Assembly: GCA_016618085.1 (NCBI GenBank)
Contig: JABLTG010000082.1
Location: forward strand, 22,114 to 86,113
Direction: 5' to 3'
Origin: Neovahlkampfia damariscottae
Taxonomy: Eukaryota; Heterolobosea; Selenaionea; Neovahlkampfiida; Neovahlkampfiidae
Length of the DNA stretch: 64,000 nt
Part shown: piece after piece, positions 43,585 to 54,473 of the stretch
Position numbering within the stretch: the first letter of the stretch is position 1
Layout of the letters: every line of letters starts with the position of its first letter
Program-made: the position numbers and the translations under genes
The notes under the pieces: generated by a model
Database searches by the model: none
Told to the model about the DNA's origin: nothing
Seen by the model: the letters and a program-made list of their open reading frames with translations, nothing else

Positions 43585-45468
43585 TCATTCAATTAATTCA
43601 AACATGATATCAGATCTACATATATACTTGATTCCTTTTTTCAATTTTTCACCTTCATGAAAAATTTGATGAGGGAATATCAACGTTAAACCTGCAACTG
43701 GATGAACTTTCTCTGTAATTTTTTCTGAGTTCTTTGGTGATTCTAAAAAATTTGTTGCTCCTCCTTCTTTTGGTTCATTCAAATAAATCATAAAAGTGAA
43801 AAAACTACGTTCTTTAGAATTCTTTTCAAAATGACCATCATAATGAGGAGAGAAATGTTGATTTTCAAAATATCGACAAAATCTAAATCTTTCATTTAAT
43901 TCTTTCAATCTCCATTTTTTTCCTGAGTCTTCTTGTTCATATATTTCAGGAACAAATTCTTTAATTCTTTCAAAGAGAAGTGAGCTCAACTTTGAATCTG
44001 AAATGATGATTCGTTTATTGCTTCTGTATCTAGGATCATAACCTAATAGATTCTCATACCCAATAATCTCAGTTTCTTTGATGTAATGCTCACACTCAAT
44101 TTGAGAAAGTACATTCAAGAGAACACAAGCATTTTTTTCTTTGTGTTCTGTTTGTTGTAAAATATCTATTTTCTTGATTTCTTGTTTCTCATGTTTGATA
44201 TCATACCATGTTTTTGATGGTGGTTTTAAGTATGCTTGTGACTCATAATCATAATGTTGGGTAAAATCATCTTCATTTTTATGTGGATTGTAAGGTTGTT
44301 TTACACGATAATCAACACAAAATCCTGTGTAGTCCAAAGAGCATCCAATGATAAAATTTGGGTTCAATTTGATATTTGTTACTGCTCCCATACATTGACT
44401 AAATACATGTATAACTTCAAACGATTTGAAATCCCATAAAATCAATGTGTTATCAAATGATGAAGAAATTAATCTTTCTTCGTCCAAATCGATTTTTGTT
44501 ATTTTGGCAGTGTGCTGATGCAATTCTTTTATGAGTTTAAAATCTTTCCAAATGGATATTTTTTTATCTTTTGATCCACAAACGATGAAATTTTCTTTCA
44601 TTTTGACGCAAGTAATCTCTTGTTTGTGATTGGATAAAGTGGTGATTAAATTTCCATTGAAATCAAGAACTATCAAATTTCCGTCGTTCAATCCAACAAC
44701 TAGAGTATCATTTGATTTTGAAATACAGTTTGGAATTGCAATTTGTTTCAATATGAATTCTAAATTGTTTAATTTCCAAAATTTCAAAGTAGAATCTTGA
44801 GATCCAGTGACAATAATGCTTTCATTCTTATGTTCAAAAAATTCAACAAAAGTTATTAGATAATCATGTGGAGAATCGAATTTCTTCTTTAATTCAATTT
44901 TTTCATTTTGAATTTCATAGATTGAAAATTCATTCCCGAATGTCACCACAATGAATTTTTTTTGAATTAATTTTACATTTGAAATAGGGTTTTCCAAATC
45001 TAAATTCATTTCAAAAATGATTTTCTCTTCATAGTAATTCCAAATTTTGAATGAATATTCATCTGTGGACAAAACTGTATTTTCACCAATTTGATCAATA
45101 GAAATGAGTCCATGCTGATGAAAATTACGAAAAACAGAACTTAAAACATCTATTGAAGGAGCATATAAATCCCATAAAACGATTGTTCCGTTTTTGTCTC
45201 CAGTTAATAAAACATCTTTTTGAGGATGCTTAAATTCCGTCAAGAGAAATGTGGAAATTGGTGATTCATGATATTCTAATACCTTGACTATTTTTTGTTC
45301 ATTTGAATTCAAATCTTTCCATTTTAAAGTTGAAAGAAACTTGTTAATGTTAATTTCATTTTTTATTTCATCTTTCTCTTCTGGACATATTTCATTCCAT
45401 AAATTCTTTATTTGTTGGGAAGATAGTAGTGGTTCTATTTCTTTTGGGACAAGAGGTAGTTTGTTCAT
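43585..45468 (-). CDS. WD40 repeats fused to prolyl-4-hydroxylase-like domain
   Basis: 627 residues, single exon; ATG at 45468 (the frame extends to a TTG upstream). Residues about 65-400 contain WD-like repeats (GTIVLWDLYAP, STLKFWKLNNL, KKISIWKDFKL, NTLILWDFKSF). Residues about 440-625 form a 2-oxoglutarate/Fe(II) dioxygenase of the prolyl hydroxylase type: FRFCRYFENQHFSPHYDGHF gives the HxD pair, FPHQIFHEG the distal His, and KYICRSDIMF the Arg that binds 2-oxoglutarate. So the site looks active. Fusing a WD40 platform to such an oxygenase is rare to my knowledge. Substrate is unknown; the propeller could bring a protein target. ATTGG at 45510-45514. Confidence 0.85.
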   Translation of the reverse strand: MNKLPLVPKEIEPLLSSQQIKNLWNEICPEEKDEIKNEININKFLSTLKWKDLNSNEQKIVKVLEYHESPISTFLLTEFKHPQKDVLLTGDKNGTIVLWDLYAPSIDVLSSVFRNFHQHGLISIDQIGENTVLSTDEYSFKIWNYYEEKIIFEMNLDLENPISNVKLIQKKFIVVTFGNEFSIYEIQNEKIELKKKFDSPHDYLITFVEFFEHKNESIIVTGSQDSTLKFWKLNNLEFILKQIAIPNCISKSNDTLVVGLNDGNLIVLDFNGNLITTLSNHKQEITCVKMKENFIVCGSKDKKISIWKDFKLIKELHQHTAKITKIDLDEERLISSSFDNTLILWDFKSFEVIHVFSQCMGAVTNIKLNPNFIIGCSLDYTGFCVDYRVKQPYNPHKNEDDFTQHYDYESQAYLKPPSKTWYDIKHEKQEIKKIDILQQTEHKEKNACVLLNVLSQIECEHYIKETEIIGYENLLGYDPRYRSNKRIIISDSKLSSLLFERIKEFVPEIYEQEDSGKKWRLKELNERFRFCRYFENQHFSPHYDGHFEKNSKERSFFTFMIYLNEPKEGGATNFLESPKNSEKITEKVHPVAGLTLIFPHQIFHEGEKLKKGIKYICRSDIMFELIE

Positions 45469-45603
45469 TTTGTGAAGTGAGGCTTCAATTTGAGATGTCA
45501 ACTGTTTTTATTGGATAAAAAATAAGTCAAATTCGAAATTGAAAACCATTTTTTATGTTGATATTTTTCGAACATGAATTTTATTTTTCCCTGTTTGATT
45601 TGA

Positions 45604-45608
45604 CCAAT
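45604..45608. promoter_or_regulatory. CCAAT box upstream of G-alpha
   Basis: GACCAATCA only 15 nt before the ATG at 45623, which implies a very short or absent 5' leader if the box works as usual. Confidence 0.5.
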
Positions 45609-45622
45609 CAAAAATTATTCCC

Positions 45623-46804
45623 ATGTTTAATTCTCGTCACAGTGTTGGAGTGGAGGACACAGATTTTCCAGAAATTAAAATTCTTGTCATAGGTAATCAA
45701 TTTTTTAATGAATAAAATATTAGGATGTAGGAGTTCAGGAAAATCAACAGTATTGAAACAATTTAGATTTTTGCAGGAAGAAGTTAATGCCAGAGTTGAA
45801 TTTAAAAATCAAGAACAAAGAATAATAGCAAATTTAATGAAAATAACAAATGAATTTTATCTTAGATTGGAGTCTGATGGTTTAATCGAAAATAAAATAC
45901 TTGTTGAAAATCGAAAAAAATTTTGTGATCATTTGACAAAAGAAAAACAATTTAATGACAAAGAAATCGGTGAATTTTTCTTTGCACTATGGAAAGAAAA
46001 ATATGAGGAAAAAATTTTAGACCAAGTTATCCGCGATTCTCATCTGCAACACAACATCAAAAAGTTTTGAAATAATTTTTTTAACACAAAAAAAGAATAT
46101 TGAAAAAGATGCTAGACTTAGAAGAAAAATGGAGAATATATCAACAAAATTGTCAAGAAAATGATAGTATCACAGAGTTTTATAAAATCAATAAAGAGGA
46201 TTTCTTAAATGTTCAATGTGAAACAACTGGTGTTGTGGAGGTTCTGTCAATGAAATTAAACTCAAATGGTATTAATTTTAATGGAAGGTTTTATGAAGGA
46301 GGTGGTCAAAGATCAATAATGAAAAAATGGTCACGTTGTAAGAGTTTATTCAACTATTGAAATTTTTCAGATTTTGAAGATATGCATCTCTTTTTATTTT
46401 TTGTTCCTTTAAGTGAATATGATCAAAAATGTTATGAAGATGATACTAAAAATAGATTAATTCAATCCTTAGAAACATTTAAAATGTTAATTGATTCTAA
46501 AAATGAAAATAATATTGGAAACAAAAGATTAATACTTGTATTCACAAAAATCGATATTTTCCTATATAAAATAGAAAAGTATGAAAATTTAATCGAATTC
46601 TTTCCAGATTACAAAGGGAATGCTGATAATGTCACTGAAGGAGTCAGATTCATTCAGAAGAAATTTTTCACAATTTATCAAAAGTGTTTAAAATCAAAAG
46701 ATCTCAATGATATTGTTATTAGTTCAATGGAAGAGAAAGAAGCTGAGAGATTATTAATACTTGTAGAAAAAAATTTGAAATTTTTTCAAAATAGTGATCA
46801 ATAA
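45623..46804 (+). CDS. Divergent heterotrimeric G-protein alpha subunit (4 exons)
   Basis: Exons 45623-45692, 45724-46063, 46096-46337 and 46371-46804 give 361 residues, the usual G-alpha length. Features kept: P-loop IGCRSSGKSTVLKQ, helical insert, switch I TTGVVE, switch II GGGQRSIMKKW with its Gln, and FEDMHLFLFFVPLSEYDQ. Features changed: the catalytic Arg of switch I (RVKTTG in others) is replaced (QCETTG), the NKxD guanine motif reads TKID, the TCATD motif reads SSMEE, and there is no Gly-2 for myristoylation. It is probably slow in GTP hydrolysis or altered in nucleotide choice. Introns are 31-33 nt. CCAAT at 45604-45608. RGS genes lie nearby. Confidence 0.85.
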
Positions 46805-46918
46805 AGTTTCTGTTTATAGTGTAGTCCAAAACATGCAATCTCTTGATCCAAAATAAATCAATTTTAAAACGTTCAAATTTAGAATTTATTTATAGCAACC
46901 AATCATTTCACTTTGTCT

Positions 46919-48305
46919 ATGAAGGAGTTGAGAAAATCAAAGAGCTCCAAAGAGTTAAAAGAAAAAGAATTAGAAAAGGAAAAATTGAAGTTCAATTCCA
47001 TGAATTCTTTGGAACAGTTGCAAACAGTAAAAATCAAACTGAAAAATGCTACAAAAAAATTAGCTCTGGATGACAAACAATTGAATAATTTGGCATCAAA
47101 ACTTTCAGAAAAAGAAAAAATTAAAAAATTCTATCTCAACAGTAATTTTAAATCAGCCTTGGAATACTTTGAAGTGGACACTCCAAAATCAACAGGAGTT
47201 ATTTCTTCAAGCAGCGGAACTCCAAAGTCTTTAGTATTTGATAATTTTAATGAAGAAATGGTTGAAAAAATAACTTTGGAGGAATATCCAGATCATCAAT
47301 CTGTTAAAAATATGAAAGAAAAAATCAAAATTAAATTAGTGTTGACAGAAAATGCAAGAACCACAACACAAAAGACAATCAGGAAATTAATATCCCCATT
47401 TGTAAATGCTTTTGATATTGGTGATACACAATTGGGTTTAATTCATTCTGCTCTTGCAATAGGTAAAATTAACCCGTTGAAAATGAATTAACCATTTCCA
47501 GGTCCTTGGTAAAACTTCTTTATTTTTTATATTTGATAGGTATTTAGAGTGGGATAATAGTAGTTTATGTGTTCCAAAGAAATGTTTTTCAAAGTCAGCA
47601 ATGATGGTAATGGACATCAACAATGGATATGAATCTTCGGATGTTGATAAAATTGTAGATATATGTGCTGAAGTGATAGCCCGATGGAATTCAACACATT
47701 TCTATGATAATGTTTCAGGAAATTGTCAAAGTTTTCTTGATGATTTATTGATGAATCTTGGAATCAAATTAACAGATGATTTAAGTTGTTCTAAATATGT
47801 TGAAAATTATATCCAAAAATTAAGAAAGAAAGGTGAATGTGCGATGGAATATGAAATACCAATAGAATTTCAATCAAATTTTGAAGTTTCAAAAGTTGAA
47901 TTTCAGACTCATGAACAATTGGATAAATTTGTTCAGAAGATTTTTGAACTTGAAAGAGATATAAATCAGATATCTGATCAATATGGATTGGATTTATTGA
48001 AAGGTTTTGATCGTGCTTTTTGGTTAAGACATTACAAAGAACCAACAAATGAGAATTTCATCCCATTTCATGACAAAAATTCTGAATCACCTAATTGTCC
48101 ATTTGAAGATCCAAAAAGTACCAAAAGTTTTGGAAAAGGAGAATGGTTTGAGGATGTTGAAGTTTCAATCGAAATTGATGACAAAACAGATGAAGTAAAA
48201 ATTTACAAAAATGTTGAAGCAAATTCAAAAGAAAAAAATGATAAACTGCAAGTTTGGATTCATAAACAAAAAAATGAAAAATCAAAAAATCAATTTCGAA
48301 ATTGA
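46919..48305 (+). CDS. NlpC/P60-LRAT-like papain-fold protein (3 exons with 7-nt microexon)
   Basis: Exons 46919-47462, 47502-47508 and 47540-48305 join to 438 residues. The middle exon is only 7 nt (GTCCTTG); skipping it gives a stop, while using it restores the block HSALAIGPWYLEW. Together with a later NVSGNCQSFLDDLL this gives the His and Cys layout of LRAT/NlpC-P60 type (permuted papain) enzymes, which act as acyltransferases or hydrolases. The N-terminal 120 residues are Lys/Ser-rich and coiled. A second gene of this type, at 63216-64000, shares the NCQxF motif. Which reaction it performs is not clear. A CCAAT box lies at 46899-46903. Confidence 0.7.
47502..47508 (+). other. 7-nt microexon
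   Basis: The exon GTCCTTG is flanked by cag at its left and gtaaaa at its right. It is needed to keep the papain-like gene in frame and completes a conserved GPWYLEW block. The flanking introns are 39 and 31 nt. Confidence 0.65.
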
Positions 48306-48368
48306 GAAATTGAAGTATAAAAAGGATGTGATTGGTTGGATTGATTCCACAAATAAAACCTCTTCAAC

Positions 48369-49685
48369 ATGGTGAGAGAACTTGGTCATTCAGAAAGTAT
48401 TTATTTACAAATTCTAGAACAAAATGGATATAATGTAGTACAAGCAGCAACAGTCAAAGGAAAAATCAACATCAAGAAATTTGAATCTGCCATGATTCAT
48501 CTACAAAAAAAATTTAAAGTTTTGCAAACTGGAATTAAACAAAAAAATTCAAAACCTCATTTTGAAGTTATTCAAGAATGTCAAAATATTATGTTAGACA
48601 ATTTTAAAAAGCTTGATAAAAAATCTCATCAAATGAAAGATGTTTTTGATGAAGAAATAAAACATGGTTTCAAAACTTTATTAAATGCACCAGATGGATT
48701 TTTAACAAATTTATTATGGAATGTTACATTATTGTATAATGATTCCAATGACTCTTTTGACGTTATTCTTTTCAGTTCTCATATGATTTTGGATGGAAAA
48801 TCAATTTGTTTAATTATGGGTAAATTACTGGAATTTGTTGATTGTTTAAACAATGAAAAAGAAATTGAAATTGGTGAATTTGTGGAATATTCAACAACTA
48901 TTGATGAATTGATTCCTAAAATTGATGATTTTAAACCAGAAATAAAAGAGAAAAAGGATCGTGGTGAAATTGTTTTTGATGACCCTTTAACAGTTCCACG
49001 TGGTCAAGAAATAACATTCAGAAAATTTAATGCTGAAAAATTGTTAAAATTATGCAAAGAATATAAAATCACAGCCAATTCTATTGCATTTGCTGCTTTT
49101 TACATTGGTATTCATCAAACAAAAATTTAATTTTTTTCTTAAGGATTTATTGAAGCTTATTGCACAATCAAAGACAATCAATGGATGGAAATAGCAATTC
49201 CTGTTTGTTTAAGAAAGAAAACAAATATTGCTCCAGATGCAATTGGTGTTTTCGGAACACATGTTTGTTTTGATGTTCAATGGAAAGAGTGTTATAGAAA
49301 AATGAAACCAACAGATATTTGGAATTTGGCTTCAAAAATACAGAAAGGTGTACAGAGAGAAATCAAAAAGGATGAATGTTTGACAAGAGTTCACCCAAAT
49401 TCTCTGGTATCAAATTCCAAATATGGAAGAGATTTGTATCCTTGTTTATCAAATATTGGAAGGGTTGATGTTTTTTTTGAAGACTTAATCGAATTAAAAG
49501 TAGTAGGATTATACACTTCGGTAAGTGCTTCCCTTGCAGGTCCTGTTGGAATGGCTCATTTAACAACTTTGGAGAATCAATTTTACTTTGCTTTTACTAC
49601 AGCCACTCCAGTGAATTCAAAAGAAAGAATGGAAAAATTTGCAGATGAAACTATCACAGTTCTCGAAAACTTGACGAAGAATTGA
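48369..49685 (+). CDS. Condensation/alcohol acyltransferase-like protein (2 exons)
   Basis: Exons 48369-49107 and 49144-49685 give 426 residues across a 36-nt intron. The motif SSHMILDGKS is the HxxxDG catalytic motif of condensation-domain, PapA5 and alcohol acetyltransferase enzymes; later IPVCLRKK and YPCLSNIGR correspond to the structural motifs of the second lobe. It is a full-length paralog of the N-terminal 430 residues of the 36600-40347 gene, with the intron at the same place, so they arose by duplication. Such enzymes move acyl groups between carrier or CoA thioesters and alcohols or amines. No carrier-protein or adenylation domain is nearby. ATTGG at 48331-48335. Confidence 0.8.
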
Positions 49686-49774
49686 AAAAGAGGTGCATGA
49701 AATTGATCGGTTCGAATGTCGGAGTTTGAACCAATCAGTTGATGAAAGAAACTCTGTTGAAATAAAGAAAATAT

Positions 49775-50326
49775 TTAATTTTCAAAAATTTCTTCAATAG
49801 ATTGAGCATATTGTTCAAGTTCTTCTGCTTTAGCTTCTAAAGATGGTGCGTCAAGATCTTCTGATAACACATCTGTTTGTTTTCCAATATCACATGATTT
49901 ACGAATTGCTGCAATTAATTTGATGCGAAGATTTACATCATCCAACTTTTTTCTGGGAAAATTAAACAAAAATAAATTCAAAATGAGACTTCCACATGAA
50001 CAACTTTCGTTTCCACCTAATCTACTTTCTCTCATTTTCTTTTTCCATCTGAGAGCTTGATTTCCTCCATGTAAGACGGTTGGAATTTTTCCGCTTTTAC
50101 AAACAAATGGGTCATAGTGCTTTCTGAGGTTTGAGTAAGGATCAACTGCTACTTTAGCATTTCTACAAAATGCATTACAGTAGAATTTTGGTCCATCACG
50201 TGGAACTCCTGGTCCGCGACGACACAAGATCAAGTGTCTTCTTCAAGGGTTGTTACACCGATATGTCATCGGAACCGATACAATTTGAGAGATAATCATC
50301 ATCAATACAAATAAGAGAGTTTTCAT
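49775..50326 (-). CDS. Secreted Cys-containing protein (2 exons, 18- or 21-nt intron)
   Basis: The ATG at 50326 opens a clear signal peptide (MKTLLFVLMMIISQIVSVP), with CCAAT at 50341-50345 only 15 nt upstream. The frame then meets a stop, but removing 50241-50258 (18 nt, gtgtaa...gaag) or 50238-50258 (21 nt) links it to the long open frame 49775-50240, giving about 177 residues. The mature part has Cys in short clusters (FYCNAFC, SCSCGS) and a Lys/Glu-rich helical end. No other donor and acceptor pair keeps frame. An extremely small intron or a frameshifted pseudogene are the two readings. Family not recognised. Confidence 0.5.
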
Positions 50327-50473
50327 CTTGATTTTGCTGACCAATGGTTGTTGTTTGATAAACTAATCCCATTGGTTTAATAAACCTCGTTGACAAATCA
50401 AATATTTGGATACTTTTTACCGGTTGTACTGTCTTCTGATAAATCTCAGAAGTAAAAATATCAACAGAAAAAC

Positions 50474-50776
50474 ATGAGTAAGGAGAATTTCCACTGTTAA
50501 GTTAAAAAAAGATGTCCATCATGTGCACCTTACATCTTAAAAACCAAAGCAGGAGACAAAATAATCAAAGAAATGAATTTAGATGCAATTTCTTTTGCAA
50601 CACAGTTCAAAATGGTCTTATCATTATATTATACACCACGTATTGTTTCGTCGAATATTGTTCTTGTCAGTTTTTTTTTGAGACCATATGAAGTGATCAG
50701 GGCTTGGAAATATGAAAAAAAAATATTCTCAATAAACTGGCGTTTTATGATTGATTCAAAGAGGAAATCTTTTTGA
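50474..50776 (+). CDS. Possible small CPSC-containing protein (2 exons)
   Basis: ATG at 50474-50476 followed after one base by a strong donor (gtaagg); a 24-nt intron 50478-50501 would join it to an open frame giving 92 residues beginning MIKKRCPSCAPYILKTKAG. CPSC resembles a redox or zinc pair. There is no support beyond frame and splice signals. The frame ends 27 nt before the next gene's ATG. It may be a gene fragment. Confidence 0.3.
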
Positions 50777-50802
50777 TTCGTCAACAAACAATTGCCTTCA
50801 AG

Positions 50803-52601
50803 ATGAACATGACAACAAACTCCACTGCTCCACAATTTACTTTCACAATCAACGATGGAATTTTCATCGCTATTCAAGGATTTACATATTTTTTAATGCT
50901 CCTGTTGCTACTTCTTTTATTTTTATTTAGAAAAGAAAAAGAATTAAAAACAAGGGGTTCTGTGCCTTTCTTTTCAGTTTTCGGAGTTTTTTTGTTAAGT
51001 ATCAGATTGATAGCTGGGAATTTAAGCTTTTTAAAAATCACAAATTCTTTGTCTTTTTCCTACAAGTAGGCAGAAAAATATCATATAACTTTTTTGAAAG
51101 GTTTTCTTGTTGGTGGTCACTTATAATATCAGCTCCAGTTCTTACATTATTTGTAGTCTTACAAACGCTCACTACAATACAATACTTTATCAACAAAAGA
51201 ATTGATTCTTTGAAAGACTTGACTTGGGAGTTATATGATACAAAAAACGAAAAAGCAACAAAAAAAATGGAAAAGAACTCAAAAAAAGTACAAGAAGTAA
51301 ACTCAAATTCAAAGACATCATCAAAACGTTTTTCTTTAAGAAATATAAACTCCAAACGATTATCTGTCAACCTGTCAAGTAGTAAAAGTGAACTACTTTC
51401 ACCAAATTCAAAAAATGCCAGAAAAAGTCTCGGAAATACAGAAATACACAATAAAAGTGAAAATCCACCAAGAAAAGTTTCAAAAGAGAATTCACCACGA
51501 GAATTGTCGGATATCTTCAGTTCAGAGAATCAAACTCCCAATTCTGACCAAGAAGTAACTTCCAATGAAAGAGTTAGTATGGATTTGGATACTGAAGACC
51601 ACAAATTGTTGAAGAATATTTTGTTCAAAATGAAAATTGCAAAATTTTTGAGTTCAAATATTCTCAAAATTTTTTTGGTGTTGATCGTTTTTCTTGGAGT
51701 AATTTTATTTCAAGCAGCTATTAATGGTGTTTTAGAAATTGTAACTTCACCAAATTTATGTACTTTTGATAAAATGCTTTTTTCAAATGGAATTTCATCA
51801 TTAGCAACTCCTATTGCACTCATTTTATTCACTTTTATTTATTTTATGTGTTTCATTGCAGATATTATCATTTTCACAAAACAAAATGGTTTTAAAATGA
51901 AACTCTATTTTACAGTTGATGATCCATTTGGATTTCGAATTGAAATGTTTATTGATTTGATAATTTTGACAGCTGGTATTTTTATTTCATTCTCAACATT
52001 TATTGGAAATGCAATTTATCAAAGAATTGAAATTCCAGGAGTATACACAGTCAGAGGAGAAATTATTAATATTGGAACAACGATATTTTTGATACTTGCT
52101 CAATGGTTTGTTCTTTTTGCAATGGTCGGTATACCTCTTTTATTTGCTGTCATTTCATATATCAAAAGAAAATTTGAACCTACCATATATGAAACTGAAT
52201 TTGATGCATTTATCAATTCAAAAGAAGGAAAAGCAATATTCAAAAAATTTGCAAAGAAAGAATGGTCATTAGAGAATATTTTATTTTATGAAGAAGTTGA
52301 AAAATATAAAAAAGTATGGAGTATGAAATTTGCAAAGAAAAGAGCAGAAGAAATTCTCTCCAATTATATTGAAGTTGGATCAACTTTAGAAATCAATATT
52401 TCAGGAGAAGTCAGGAAATTGACAAAAAAGAAAATTCAAAATTTTAAAGATTACAAAGATGACTATAAAAATATCTTTAATGAATCCATAAAAGAAACAA
52501 AGAGAAATATGAGAGACACATACGCAAGAATTCGAAGAACTTTAGAGTATTCAGTTTGGAAAACATCATCTAAAGTTCTGGTTGATGAAACTGTAATTTA
52601 G
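50803..52601 (+). CDS. 7TM receptor with C-terminal RGS domain (2 exons)
   Basis: Exons 50803-51065 and 51101-52601 give 587 residues. An N-terminal NxS/T-rich stub (MNMTTNSTAP) leads to three membrane helices, a long Ser/Lys-rich cytosolic loop (about residues 130-265), then four more helices, followed by an RGS domain (YETEFDAFINSKEGKAIFKKFAKKEWSL shortened: EFDAFINSKEGKAIFKKF, WSLENILFYEEVEKYKK, ILSNYIEVGS, LEINISGEVR). Coupling a receptor-like bundle to an RGS domain is known in plants (RGS1) and in amoebae; it links a ligand to deactivation of G-alpha. The long loop between TM3 and TM4 is distinctive. It is a tandem copy of the next gene. Confidence 0.88.
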
Positions 52602-52722
52602 TGACACTAGAAAATGGACACTCCCACAATGGCATTGTTCATATGTATTTTGAGTTTTGGAAGGTTCAAAATGTCCAAAAGAAGTAAAGTCATTTTGATT
52701 GGTTTTGAAGTTTCTTTTTTAG

Positions 52723-54473
52723 ATGAACACCACCAACTCAACTGAAGCCGTTTTTACATTCACTGTTAGTGATGGAATATTCATTACACTCCAGAGTTTC
52801 ACTTATTTTCTTTTAATACTTCTAATAATCTTGTTGATTATTTTCCGAAACCAAAAAGAATTAAAAACACGCGGAAGCATGCCATATTTTTCTATAGGAG
52901 GCATATTTTTGTTGTCTATACGATTTTTAGCTCAAAATTTTAGTTTTTTAAAAATTAGCAATCCACAGAGCTACACTTACAAGTTTGAAAAAAAAAAAAA
53001 AATTAAAAATCATTTTCAAGTTTTCCTTGTTGGTTTTCATTGATTATTTCAGCACCAATAACAACACTCTTTGTTATTGCCCAATTGTTAACTATGATGC
53101 AATATTTTCTGAATAAACGAATGGACAACCTGAAAGATTTAACTTGGGGTTTATATGATCATAAAAATGAAGCAGCAGACATTAAAATAGAAAAAAAGAT
53201 AAAAAAGAAACAAGAATCAAATAGGAGTCCTTCAAACAGAAATAGTTCTAAAAATAAAACAGTTGATTTGTCTGCTAGAACAAAGAAAAATTTTAAAAAA
53301 TCAGAGGAGGTTCTATTGCAAAAATTGGACGAAACGTACAAAACTATTGACAGTACAATCGACAGAGATGATGAAACAACACCAAAGAGTATTCGAAATC
53401 TTCAGCAGACAGAGACAGAAATAACATCAACTGAAGTAGATAGATCCAGTTATGAATTAGATACAGAAGATTTGAAAACACTAAAAAGTCTCATTTTCAA
53501 AATGAAATTGTTCAAATTTTTCAGTTCAAATTTTTTCAAAATTATTTTGATCATAATCAGTTACACTTGCGTCATTTTAGGACATGCAGCGATCAATGGG
53601 GTATTAGAATTATCATCTCCATTGTTATGTAACTATCACAATATTCCACTGGCAAATGGTATTTCTTCTTTGATCGGAAATTTTACAGTAGTTCTTACAT
53701 CCATTCTGTACATTTTCATGGTGCTTTTTGACATTGTTCCATTTATTCGTGAACATGGAATCAATTTTAAGTCATATTTTATCCAAGATGACCCTTTTCG
53801 ATACAGAATTGAAATGTTCATTGATTCATTGTTTTTAGTTTTTGCTTTGACAATTTCAATATCAACTTTTGTGTTAAATTTTATTACTCAGAAAATACAT
53901 CTTGCAGGGGTGACCACATTACGCGGAGAAATTGGTGGTATCGCATTGACTCTTTTCTTAATAGCAATTGAATGGATAATAACATATGCAATGGCAGGTT
54001 TAGCATTAACCTTTGCCATAACTTCTTTCGTTCAAAAGAAATTCGAGCCAACTATATACGACTCTGAATTTGATGCATTTATCAATTCAAAAGAAGGAAA
54101 AATTCTTTTCAAAAAATATGCAAAAAAAGAATGGTCATTAGAGAATATTTTGTTTTATGAAGAAGTTGAAAAATACAAAAAATCAAAGAATTTTAGATTT
54201 GCAAAGAAAAGAGCAGAAGAGATACTTTCAAATTACATTGAAACAGGATCAAATTTGGAAATCAATATTTCAGGGGATGTCAGGAAATTGACAAAAAAGA
54301 AAATTCGAAATTTCAAAGATTATAAAAGTGAATATAAATGTATTTTCGATGAAGCCATTAAAGAAACAAAGAGAAATATGAGGGATACCTATTCCAGAAT
54401 TCGGAGAACATTAGAATTTTCAAAATGGAAAATGTCAACCAATGCTCTCATTGAAGAATCCACAACTGTATAG
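52723..54473 (+). CDS. 7TM receptor with C-terminal RGS domain, tandem paralog (2 exons)
   Basis: Exons 52723-52982 and 53021-54473 give 570 residues. Layout, intron position and phase match the gene just upstream: NST-rich start, three helices, long variable cytosolic loop (about residues 130-245), four helices, RGS domain. The RGS part is nearly the same (EFDAFINSKEGKILFKKY, WSLENILFYEEVEKYKK, GDVRKLTKKKIRNFKDYK), whereas the loop has diverged. So the RGS surface is under tight constraint while the loop and ectodomain vary, as expected if ligand or regulator differ but G-alpha target is shared. An ATTGG box at 52698-52702 precedes the ATG by 21 nt. Confidence 0.88.

Noticed and set aside
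49949-49985. 37-nt intron-like segment in the secreted-protein gene
   Set aside because: Removal shifts the frame into a stop; the gtctca donor is also unlike others here.
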